A stretch of 6,374 nucleotides of DNA from Sedimentisphaerales bacterium (GTDB lineage: Bacteria; Planctomycetota; Phycisphaerae; Sedimentisphaerales; SG8-4), in assembly GCA_016932895.1 (NCBI GenBank), contig JAFGCA010000148.1:1-6374 (forward strand), in the 5' to 3' direction. The position numbers and the translations under genes were made by a program. Below are positions 1-6,188 of the stretch, one piece after another. The notes below the pieces were generated by a model. The model did no database searches. It was not told the DNA's origin and saw only the letters and a list, made by a program, of their open reading frames with translations. The first letter of the stretch is position 1; each line of letters opens with the position of its first letter.

Positions 1-46
1 ATACTACATGCAGTGCTCGCGCAAGTCCTTTTCCTAAAATGGCTTA

Positions 47-68
47 CAAAATATATGCGTGACACGCA
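47..68 (-). terminator. Weak candidate intrinsic terminator after the small secreted protein gene
   Basis: Read on the minus strand, positions 68 to 56 form a 5-bp stem with a 3-nt loop (TGCGT-GTC-ACGCA), followed by a T-rich tail (TATATTTT). It lies about 58 bases past the TAG stop at 129-127, where the end of the two-gene minus-strand unit would be expected. The stem is short and the tail is interrupted by A residues, so termination would be inefficient. The same bases form an almost perfect 13-bp palindrome with a single central base and could instead be a protein-binding site. Confidence 0.3.
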
Positions 69-126
69 ACTCACTGACTGGAAACGGTACTAGTCATTGA
101 TATGCATGAGTCCTCCAATTCCGATT

Positions 127-669
127 CTAGGGAGTCAGGGTTCCGTGAAACTCGAAAGCCGTTGTTCCCTTCAAGAGCGGTTGCCCCAGGGGATCGAGCA
201 TGGGGTTGCCGTCATCATCCAGGACCATTTCGAACATCATGGTTCCGTGTGCTGCCATTCTCCCATGAACCCCCTCAAAGCATCCAGCAGACTCCACCAC
301 GGTCATGTTTGCGACGAGTTGCTTGAGCATGTTGTCTGCCGTCGGAACCAGTATGGACTGGTCTTCCGTGACCAACATGCCAACCTCCAAGCCTTCATCG
401 TAGAAGGTGAAACGATGCGAGGATTTCGCGTGAACGGCGCCGCTATCCATCTGCTCGGGCATACCCAACAGAACCGTTTCGGTGGCGACGTAGTACTGTT
501 TCACATCGGTCACAACCGATCCTCCACCTGAAAAGGTATCCCCCATGACCCCTGCAGTAATCCCCGTTCCCTCCAGTAAGATTCTTCCTGGATGCGTCTG
601 AACACTCTGGCTCAGACAAAAACCTGAAATGCAAATCGCTATGATTGTGACTATCACTGTCTTCTTCAT
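127..669 (-). CDS. Small secreted protein of unknown function, possible beta-barrel fold
   Basis: The product has 180 residues. Residues 1-20 or so form a clear Sec signal peptide: MKK, then a hydrophobic core VIVTIIAICISGFCLS. No proper lipobox precedes either cysteine, so cleavage by signal peptidase I and export are likely. The mature part is rich in alternating hydrophobic residues and glycine, as in a beta-sheet protein. The tail (residues 124-178) goes VVESAGCFEGVHGRMAAHGT, then a loop with two similar G(N/Q)P(M/L)L units (154-166), then TAFEFHGTL. This layout resembles the 'GxFxGaxGxxxxxGt...F.F.Gtl' ending of allene-oxide-cyclase/dirigent-like small barrels, but that is an impression and not a family assignment. 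The ATG at 669-667 has AAAGGA (682-677) 7 nt upstream. The gene follows the larger secreted protein gene by 34 bp on the same strand, so a shared transcript is likely. It looks less GC-rich than the sigma/kinase operon. No catalytic motif is visible. Confidence 0.85.
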   Translation of the reverse strand: MKKTVIVTIIAICISGFCLSQSVQTHPGRILLEGTGITAGVMGDTFSGGGSVVTDVKQYYVATETVLLGMPEQMDSGAVHAKSSHRFTFYDEGLEVGMLVTEDQSILVPTADNMLKQLVANMTVVESAGCFEGVHGRMAAHGTMMFEMVLDDDGNPMLDPLGQPLLKGTTAFEFHGTLTP

Positions 670-703
670 CTTACGTTCCTTTCAAAAAGAGTGACCAAGC
701 TTT

Positions 704-2392
704 CTACGGTTTGACGGCGCGGCTGTAGATGCGGACGTCATCGATGAGACCGGTGAAGAAGGTACCGGGCGACATAAACTTGCCGCAACCGATACGCAGG
801 CCGCCGTCGCAGCCGGCCAGGGCGACATCGGATTCTTCGGCGACGAGGACGTCGTCCACGTACAGCCTGCGAACCGAGCCGTCCCACGCAAAGGCCAGGC
901 GATGCCAATCGTCGTCAGCAATGCCCACATCGGAAGACAACGGATAGCTCTGCCGGCTTCCGCTCTTGAGCTCGGTCGTGAGCGCACCGGTGGCCGGGTC
1001 CAGTGCGAGCCAGTTGGCTCCCGCCTGCTGTGATACTATACCCTGGCCGGGCGCGCCGCCCTTGACCCAGGCCAGCACGCCGAGCGGTCCTTCTGACGGG
1101 TCAAACACGAAGTCGGCGACGACGACGGTGGTACCGTCACATTCCAGCGCTCCGTCCACTGCGCCGCCGGTGGGCTGCCACGCCGGGACGCCGACCACGA
1201 TGCCGTCGTGACCGCCCACACTGTCGGAGGCGACCATGCCTTCGGTTTCGTCCAGCGCCCAGTGCGCCACCAGTGTCGGGTCGTTCAATGGGCTGCCGAT
1301 GTAACCGGCCAGAACCAGTAAGTCCCGGGCATCCACGGTACCGTCACCGAACGGCGGCGGTGCGATGTCGGCCACCAGTTCGTCTTGGCCCCACAATTCG
1401 GCCATGATGGCAACCTCTCTGCCATCGATCTTTCCATCTCCGCTGAAGTCGAGCACCGGGGTGATGGGCAGTTGCCGGAAGTCAAAACCTCCGGGGCCTC
1501 CGGACCGGTACGAAATGAAGAACAGTGTCGGGCCGCCCGCCCAGAAACAGGGACACCCGTCGCCGGAAGACGAATTTACGCTCGGTCCAAGATTAACCGC
1601 TGACCGCCAAGTATCCATGACGGAGTTTCTGGTTGCGACGTACAGGTCATGAGAGCCGGAGCCTCCCGGCCGCCCCCATGAAGCGAAGAAGAGCGTCAGG
1701 CCGTCGGCGGAGAGACTGGGGTCGGCATCGTCGTCGCCGCTGTTTATGGCCGGACCGAGGTTGACCGGTGCGGTCCACGGACTGTCGGTATCAGGGCGTG
1801 TGCTGACCCACAGGTCGAGGGTTCCCGAGCCACCCGGCCGATTCGAGGCGAGATACAGGCTCAATCCGTCGGAAGAGATGCAGGGGGACCGCTCGTCGGC
1901 AGTGCTGTTGACGACCGAGCCGAGGTTCGTCGGCGTGCCCCACTCGCTCTCGGCGCTCGGACGGGTCACCATCCAGAGATCCTGCCCACCCATCCCACCG
2001 GGACGCAACGGCCGCGCGATGGTCGAGGCGAACATCTCGGAAAAGAAGAGCGTCAGGCCGTCGGCGGAAATACTCGGGTAACCCTCGGACGCGCTCGTAT
2101 TCACCGATGGGCCGAGATTCACCGGTTCGCCCCAGGGCTCGTCCACTGCGTCGCGAGTCACCATCCACAGGTCGTCGCTTCCGTAGCCACCGGGACGCGC
2201 CGAACTGAAAAAGGTCTGCAGTCCGTCTGCTGAGACACTCATACTCCAATCGTCAGCCGGGCTGTTGAAGGGAGCCCCCAGGAGTTCGGGCTGACCCATG
2301 ACGAAATCCGCGCTGGCTGCATGGACACACAACAGCACGCCGGCCGTGACACACCACACCACTTGTGATTTCGATACTCTAACGCGACTCAT
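704..2392 (-). CDS. Secreted multidomain protein: PD40 propeller repeats, dockerin-like motif, LamG-like domain
   Basis: The product has 562 residues. A Sec signal peptide covers residues 1-28 (core VVWCVTAGVLLCV, likely cleavage after ASA-28). Residues about 50-310 hold four full WD40-like PD40 repeats of roughly 55 residues and a degraded fifth. The unit reads S-x-DG-LxLFF...RPGG.G..DLW..TR...W..PVNLGPxxNS, the pattern of TolB/PD40 beta-propeller blades. Repeat 2 carries an extra stretch of about 8-9 residues (118-130). Residues 315-366 carry two calcium-loop-like motifs, DFSGDGKIDGREV (315-327) and FGDGTVDARDLL (348-359), matching the dockerin-like modules common in planctomycete extracellular proteins. 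Residues 373-562 are a concanavalin/LamG-like jelly roll, from HWALDETEG (377-385) through DDDWHRLAFAWDGS (493-506) to GLIDDVRIYSRAV (548-560). The role is probably extracellular binding of carbohydrate or protein; no hydrolase catalytic domain is seen. The ATG start is secure: AGGAGG (2404-2399) sits 6 nt upstream. It is divergent from the sigma/kinase operon, whose kinase also has a PD40-like propeller. Confidence 0.93.
   Translation of the reverse strand: MSRVRVSKSQVVWCVTAGVLLCVHAASADFVMGQPELLGAPFNSPADDWSMSVSADGLQTFFSSARPGGYGSDDLWMVTRDAVDEPWGEPVNLGPSVNTSASEGYPSISADGLTLFFSEMFASTIARPLRPGGMGGQDLWMVTRPSAESEWGTPTNLGSVVNSTADERSPCISSDGLSLYLASNRPGGSGTLDLWVSTRPDTDSPWTAPVNLGPAINSGDDDADPSLSADGLTLFFASWGRPGGSGSHDLYVATRNSVMDTWRSAVNLGPSVNSSSGDGCPCFWAGGPTLFFISYRSGGPGGFDFRQLPITPVLDFSGDGKIDGREVAIMAELWGQDELVADIAPPPFGDGTVDARDLLVLAGYIGSPLNDPTLVAHWALDETEGMVASDSVGGHDGIVVGVPAWQPTGGAVDGALECDGTTVVVADFVFDPSEGPLGVLAWVKGGAPGQGIVSQQAGANWLALDPATGALTTELKSGSRQSYPLSSDVGIADDDWHRLAFAWDGSVRRLYVDDVLVAEESDVALAGCDGGLRIGCGKFMSPGTFFTGLIDDVRIYSRAVKP
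1686..2068 (-). repeat. Exact 26-nt direct repeat inside PD40 blades
   Basis: Positions 1686-1711 and 2043-2068 are identical over 26 bases and 357 bases apart (119 codons, in frame). On the minus strand both encode SADGLTLFF, in PD40 repeats 4 and 2. The other blades encode related peptides (SADGLQTFF, SSDGLSLYL) with diverged codons. Identity at synonymous positions in only two blades points to fairly recent internal duplication or gene conversion, though strong codon bias could contribute. Confidence 0.8.
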
Positions 2393-2420
2393 CTTTTTCC
2401 TCCTACATCAAACTCAAAGT

Positions 2421-2437
2421 CAAAATCGCCGGTTTTG
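2421..2437. repeat. Short inverted repeat in the leader of the secreted protein gene
   Basis: CAAAATC-GCC-GGTTTTG forms a 7-bp stem on the plus strand with one U-G wobble and a 3-nt loop. It lies 29 bases upstream of the minus-strand ATG at 2392. In the minus-strand RNA the wobble becomes a C-A mismatch, so a DNA operator is more plausible than an RNA hairpin. The arms are mostly A/T runs and could be chance. Confidence 0.2.
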
Positions 2438-2476
2438 GCTTACTCTCTGTAACAGCGGGAAAACCAGCGTGACATG

Positions 2477-2498
2477 ACGCACTCTTGCGTGTTTTTTT
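2477..2498 (+). terminator. Hairpin plus T7 run upstream of the sigma factor gene, possible insulator or operator
   Basis: ACGCA-CTCT-TGCGT (2477-2490) is a perfect 5-bp stem with a 4-nt loop. One base later comes a run of seven T (2492-2498), the layout of a minimal intrinsic terminator on the plus strand. No plus-strand gene lies upstream, so it could only stop stray antisense transcription of the secreted protein gene. The right arm ends exactly on the probable -35 hexamer (2485-2490) of the sigma operon, so it may instead be an operator. The stem is short. Confidence 0.3.
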
Positions 2499-2513
2499 CG
2501 AATTTGCTATAAT
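2485..2513 (+). promoter_or_regulatory. Probable housekeeping-type promoter of the sigma/kinase operon
   Basis: TATAAT at 2508-2513 matches the sigma70 -10 consensus in all six bases and is preceded by TGC, giving a full extended -10 (TGCTATAAT, 2505-2513). Seventeen bases upstream is TTGCGT (2485-2490), a weak -35 that keeps TTG. Transcription would begin near 2519-2520, leaving a leader of about 31 nt before the TTG start codon. An extended -10 often compensates for a poor -35. The site implies that the operon is driven by the housekeeping sigma factor and not only by its own product. Confidence 0.6.
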
Positions 2514-2535
2514 TTGCACAACGCCTTTTCCGGTT

Positions 2536-2540
2536 GGGAG
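2536..2540 (+). promoter_or_regulatory. Ribosome binding site supporting the TTG start of the sigma factor
   Basis: GGGAG lies 10 nt before TTG 2551. An in-frame TAA at 2542-2544 excludes any earlier start, and the first in-frame ATG (2662) would remove part of region 2. The choice is therefore TTG 2551 or GTG 2566. GTG 2566 has no comparable purine-rich site in range, so TTG 2551 is preferred. Confidence 0.5.
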
Positions 2541-2550
2541 TTAACGAGCC

Positions 2551-3168
2551 TTGGACGTTGGAATTGTGCAAAAGACGCGGCAGTTGGTCTCGCAGGCCCA
2601 GAACGGCGATGCGTCAGCGCTGGGTCAATTGTGCAGCGTATACGGCGAGCGCGTCCGTCGGATGGTCAGGCTTCGCATGGCGCCGGAGCTTCGCAGCCAG
2701 CTCGAGTCGATGGACCTGGTCCAGGACGCCTTGATTGCCGCCGTGGGAGGGTTGAACAACTTCACGTATCGTCACGAAGGGGATTTTCTGCGCTGGCTCT
2801 CGCAAGTGGCGGAGAATCGGATTCGGGATCATGTGGACCGCCTGCACGCCGCCAAACGCGACGTACGCCGACAGGTCCGGGTCTCCGATCGGCCGGGGTC
2901 GCTCAGGGACGGACTGCGACGTCAAGTCATACCTATGGTGACCACTACGCCGAGCGCGGTGCTAGTCCGCAGCGAAGAGCTGAACCGCCTCGAACGGGCG
3001 ATGGACCGCCTCAAGGACGAATACCGCGAGGTCCTTCTGCTGGCCAAGATCGAAGGCCTTGCCCACAAGGACATCGCCGAGCGGATGAACCGCAGTGCCG
3101 CGGCGGTGGCCAAGCTGCTCTCTCGTGCCATCGTGGCGCTGGCCAACGAGTTTGAGAGTCTTGCATGA
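2551..3168 (+). CDS. ECF-like RNA polymerase sigma factor linked to a Ser/Thr kinase
   Basis: The product has 205 residues, the usual size of an ECF sigma factor. Region 2 covers about residues 15-104, with the core-binding helix motif DLVQDAL (55-61) and promoter-melting/-10 helix FLRWLSQVAENRIRDHVDRLHAAKRD (79-104). A basic linker of about 35 residues (105-138) follows. Region 4 covers about residues 139-203, with a helix-turn-helix in GLAHKDIAERMNRSAAAVAKLLSRAI (169-194). It should direct RNA polymerase to a special promoter set in the cytoplasm. It belongs in style to the planctomycete ECF-like factors encoded next to Ser/Thr kinases; no regulatory domain or classical anti-sigma factor accompanies it. 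Where many ECF factors have acidic DAED, this one has ESMD (52-55), with Ser53 as a possible phosphosite. Start codon TTG, bounded by an upstream in-frame stop; GTG 2566 is an alternative. Its stop overlaps the kinase start (ATGA, 3165-3168), so translation is coupled. Confidence 0.92.
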   Translation: MDVGIVQKTRQLVSQAQNGDASALGQLCSVYGERVRRMVRLRMAPELRSQLESMDLVQDALIAAVGGLNNFTYRHEGDFLRWLSQVAENRIRDHVDRLHAAKRDVRRQVRVSDRPGSLRDGLRRQVIPMVTTTPSAVLVRSEELNRLERAMDRLKDEYREVLLLAKIEGLAHKDIAERMNRSAAAVAKLLSRAIVALANEFESLA

Positions 3169-6059
3169 CGGATGCCACCGACAAACCGCAGAACGCCCTC
3201 GATGAGGCAGCGCGAGAATTCGTGGAGGCCCAGTTGCGGGGCGAGCAGCCCGACCTCAACGAGTTCGTCAAGGGCTGGCCGGGACAAGAGCTGCAGCTCA
3301 AGGCCAAGGTCCGAAGCTGTCAACAGGTCGGCGCACTGCTGGATTCCCTGCGATGTGTGGACGCCGGTGAATTCGACAGCATCGGTGATCCGGATCTCGT
3401 GGGCCGCAAAGTCGGACCCCTCGATGTCTTTGAGGTCGTGGGACGCGGCGGAATGGGGGTCGTCTACAAGGCGCGCGACACCAAGCTCGGCCGCGTCGTG
3501 GCCGTCAAGACAATGCCGCTACATCTGGCGCAGGACGCCACCGCCCGCGCCCGCTTTCGACGCGAAGCCGAGATTCTCGCCTCTTTGAGCCATCCGCACA
3601 TCGGCGTCATACACGACATCGTCGAGCAGGACGACGGCAGTTGTTATCTGGTGCTGGAATACGTGCCCGGCGTCACGCTGTCCGAGCGTCTGCGCGAAGG
3701 CCGGCTGTCGCCGAAAGAGACGCTACGTATCGGCGCTCAGATCGCCGGGGCGTTGGCGGCCGCCTACGATCAGGGGGTGATTCACCGGGACCTCAAGCCC
3801 GGCAACGTCATCCTGGACGGCGACGGCAACATCAAGGTCCTCGATTTCGGGATCGCCAAGGCAGCACGAACCACCGGCGACCGTAGCGGCACCGCGCTCA
3901 CGCAGCACGGCCACTTGCTGGGCACACCGGCCTACATGAGCCCGGAACAGGCGCGGGGTCTGCCCATCGATCATCGCACCGATGTGTGGGCCTTCGGCTG
4001 CGTGCTCTATGAGATGCTCGCGGGCAAGATCGCTTTTGAAGGCGGAACGGTTTCCGACACCATCGCGCACGTACTGGAACGGGACCCGGACTGGACGGCG
4101 TTGCCGCCTGATCTTCCTCACAACGTGGCGGTGCTGCTGCGCCGCTGCCTGGAAAAGGAGCCGCACAATCGCCTTCAGCACATCGGAGACGCCGCGGTCG
4201 AGATTCGCGAAACGCTGAGCCCGCCGTCGCTGGCGCCTCCGCTGCCAGCCGCCGCGCCCGGCGCAGGGCGTTTGGCCCGGGTTCTGCCAATCACCGCGTC
4301 GCTGGTGTGCCTGATCCTGGGAACGGTCGCCGGCGCTCTGCTGTGGCGGAGCATCGCGCCTAACGAGAAAGCCGAGCCGGTCCTTGCCGCCAGCTTCGTC
4401 GTTGACCGCGGGACCGCCTATCCGGGCCTGAGTCTGTTCTTTCCCGCGCTGGCGCTTTCCCCGGACGGCTCGATCCTGGCGTACGTAGCCGAGGATACGG
4501 ACGGACGGCGACGAGTCTTCGTGCGGCCTCTCGACGGGTTCGATGCTCGTGCGCTGGAAGGGACCGAGGGCGCGGTCAGCCCCTTCTTCTCGCCCGACGG
4601 GCAGTGGATCGCCTACGACGACCACCACAGTCGTAAGCTCAAGAAGGTGGCGATCGACGGCGGCGTACCGGTCACATTGGCCGATGCGCCGGACTTTCGC
4701 GGCGGCACCTGGACCGCCGGCGGTGACATTATTTTTGTGCCGGAGGTGGACGACGGCCTCTACCGTATGCCCGCTTCAGGAGGCACGCCGGAAAGGATGA
4801 CGACACCCGACCCAAACAAAGGAGAGCGGCGACATCTGTGGCCGCAAATCTTGCCCGACAATGACAGCGTGCTCTTTACCTGTATCGGTTCGCCCCGGCG
4901 CTTTGAGGTTCTGAGTCTGGGCACGGGCCGACGGCATGCCTTGATGGACGGCGGCGGCTTCGCTCATTACGACAGCTCAACGAGGCATCTTCTCTACGCT
5001 CGGGATTGGTCGCTGTACGCAGTGCGTCTTGACGTGGGTCGACTCCGCGTCCAGGGGCCGCATCGCATGGTGGCCTCCGAGGTCTGGCAGTCCAGCGCGG
5101 GAACATCACAGTTCGCCATCGCGGCCAACGGTATTCTGGCGTATATCCCCGGCAAGTGGGATACGCGCAAGCTAAGGCCCGTCTGGGTGACCCGTGATGG
5201 TCGGCAAGAACCGCTGGCTCTGCCGCCGCACAATTATCAAGACGTGCGCATCTCACCGAACGGAGACAAAGTCGCCCTCTGTTCGTATGCCAGCAGCACC
5301 CCTCACATCTGGGTCTATGACAAGAACCGCGGGACTACGACTGATATCACCGGCGAGCAAAGGAGCTTCGATCCCACGTGGGCCGGCGGCGATCCCGACA
5401 CCCTGTTCTATGGCACGCCGAACGGCCTCGCTAGCTGGTCGACAGAGGGCCAGACGCCGATGCGCTGGGGCCGCATACCGTATTTCCGAAAGCTATGCGA
5501 CTGCTCGCCGGATGGGCGAAACCTTCTCATCCAGTTGGATGATCCGAACGGTTTTCAAGGCTGGCACGATCTCTGGACGGTGGCCTCGGCTGACGGCAAC
5601 GACCCTCAACCGGTTCCGTTCGAACGCACCCACCACAAACAGGCGCGGGCCGTTTGGTCGCCCTGCGGTCGGTGGATCGCCTACGAATCCGATGAAGCGG
5701 GCCGGCATGGGGTCTATGTGAAACCTTATCCGGGCCCCGGCGCCAGGGTGGCCGTCAGTCCCGAGGGCGGGCGCGAGCCGTTATGGTCCCCCGACGGCAA
5801 GGAGTTGTACTATCGACACAAAGGCAGGATGATGGCGGTACAGATCGAGACAAAATCGGATTTCAAGGTCGTGTCGATCGAGCCGCTCTTCGACGACGTG
5901 TACTACAGTTGCATCATGTCCAAGACCTGCGACATTGGTCCCGACGGCCGCTTCCTGATGCTGGCCGACCCCCACGCCTCCGAACAGTCGCAGATTCGCG
6001 TCGTCCTTCATTGGCCCGATCTGCTCCAACGCCGCTCTCCCCAGACCAGCAGCCCGTAA
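3165..6059 (+). CDS. Transmembrane Ser/Thr protein kinase with C-terminal TolB/PD40-like propeller
   Basis: The product has 964 residues. Residues 1-80 are an N-terminal extension (FVEAQLRGEQPDLNEFVKGWPG, then a helical stretch) of a kind often seen before planctomycete kinase domains. Residues about 85-350 are a Hanks-type kinase with intact motifs: glycine loop GRGGMG (93-98), VAVK with Lys115, alpha-C Glu134, HRDLKPGN (207-214; Asp209, Asn214), DFG (227-229), GTPAYMSPE (253-261) and DVWAFG (273-278). It should be an active RD-type kinase. A Pro/Ala linker (351-367) leads to one membrane segment (about 372-396). Residues about 405-950 are propeller-like, with SPDG-type turns at 432, 476, 697, 781, 832, 875 and 926, probably outside the cytoplasmic membrane as a sensor or binding module. 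The ATG overlaps the sigma factor stop (ATGA), with only a weak GAGAG (3154-3158) upstream, so translational coupling is likely. The likely partner is the upstream sigma factor; the ligand is unknown. Confidence 0.95.
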   Translation: MTDATDKPQNALDEAAREFVEAQLRGEQPDLNEFVKGWPGQELQLKAKVRSCQQVGALLDSLRCVDAGEFDSIGDPDLVGRKVGPLDVFEVVGRGGMGVVYKARDTKLGRVVAVKTMPLHLAQDATARARFRREAEILASLSHPHIGVIHDIVEQDDGSCYLVLEYVPGVTLSERLREGRLSPKETLRIGAQIAGALAAAYDQGVIHRDLKPGNVILDGDGNIKVLDFGIAKAARTTGDRSGTALTQHGHLLGTPAYMSPEQARGLPIDHRTDVWAFGCVLYEMLAGKIAFEGGTVSDTIAHVLERDPDWTALPPDLPHNVAVLLRRCLEKEPHNRLQHIGDAAVEIRETLSPPSLAPPLPAAAPGAGRLARVLPITASLVCLILGTVAGALLWRSIAPNEKAEPVLAASFVVDRGTAYPGLSLFFPALALSPDGSILAYVAEDTDGRRRVFVRPLDGFDARALEGTEGAVSPFFSPDGQWIAYDDHHSRKLKKVAIDGGVPVTLADAPDFRGGTWTAGGDIIFVPEVDDGLYRMPASGGTPERMTTPDPNKGERRHLWPQILPDNDSVLFTCIGSPRRFEVLSLGTGRRHALMDGGGFAHYDSSTRHLLYARDWSLYAVRLDVGRLRVQGPHRMVASEVWQSSAGTSQFAIAANGILAYIPGKWDTRKLRPVWVTRDGRQEPLALPPHNYQDVRISPNGDKVALCSYASSTPHIWVYDKNRGTTTDITGEQRSFDPTWAGGDPDTLFYGTPNGLASWSTEGQTPMRWGRIPYFRKLCDCSPDGRNLLIQLDDPNGFQGWHDLWTVASADGNDPQPVPFERTHHKQARAVWSPCGRWIAYESDEAGRHGVYVKPYPGPGARVAVSPEGGREPLWSPDGKELYYRHKGRMMAVQIETKSDFKVVSIEPLFDDVYYSCIMSKTCDIGPDGRFLMLADPHASEQSQIRVVLHWPDLLQRRSPQTSSP

Positions 6060-6188
6060 CCCGCAAGCGGAGAAACCCACAGGGGAGCGACACAACACCG
6101 CACACTGTACTACTAACCTCAAACATCGTTAACTTTCTGACATAGATTCGATGCGTGTCGATATAACCTCCTATTCTCGAAGTAGTTA
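6060..6188. other. Intergenic region after the kinase gene, no gene recognised
   Basis: No coding frame, RNA gene or strong terminator is seen here. Right after the stop, CCGC-AA-GCGG (6061-6070) can only make a stem of four with a two-base gap and has no T-run. The sequence is clearly less GC-rich than the kinase gene. How the sigma/kinase transcript ends is not evident. Confidence 0.5.

Noticed and set aside
97..531. 144-codon plus-strand open frame across the small secreted protein gene
   Set aside because: It is antisense to a frame with a signal peptide and a good ribosome binding site. It has no recognisable domain and its composition is shadow-like.
704..760. Apparent truncation of the LamG domain, which ends at YSRAVKP without the usual extra helix
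   Set aside because: Many LamG-like proteins in these bacteria end close to this point. No frameshifted continuation of the domain is visible downstream.
2405..2520. ECF-type or sigma70 promoter for the minus-strand secreted gene
   Set aside because: No pair of -35 and -10 elements with acceptable spacing stood out on the minus strand; any choice would be arbitrary.
2514..3155. 213-codon open frame overlapping the sigma factor in another frame
   Set aside because: The sigma factor frame carries clear region 2 and region 4 motifs; the alternative frame is low-complexity Arg/Gly/Pro-rich.
3723..4628. 301-codon minus-strand open frame inside the kinase gene
   Set aside because: It runs antisense to conserved kinase motifs and is rich in Arg and Gln, as expected for an antisense shadow of a GC-rich gene.
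56..6159. Hexamer TGCGTG appearing near 56, 2486 and 6154 as a shared regulatory site
   Set aside because: A hexamer is expected about three times on two strands of this length, and the flanks are not shared.
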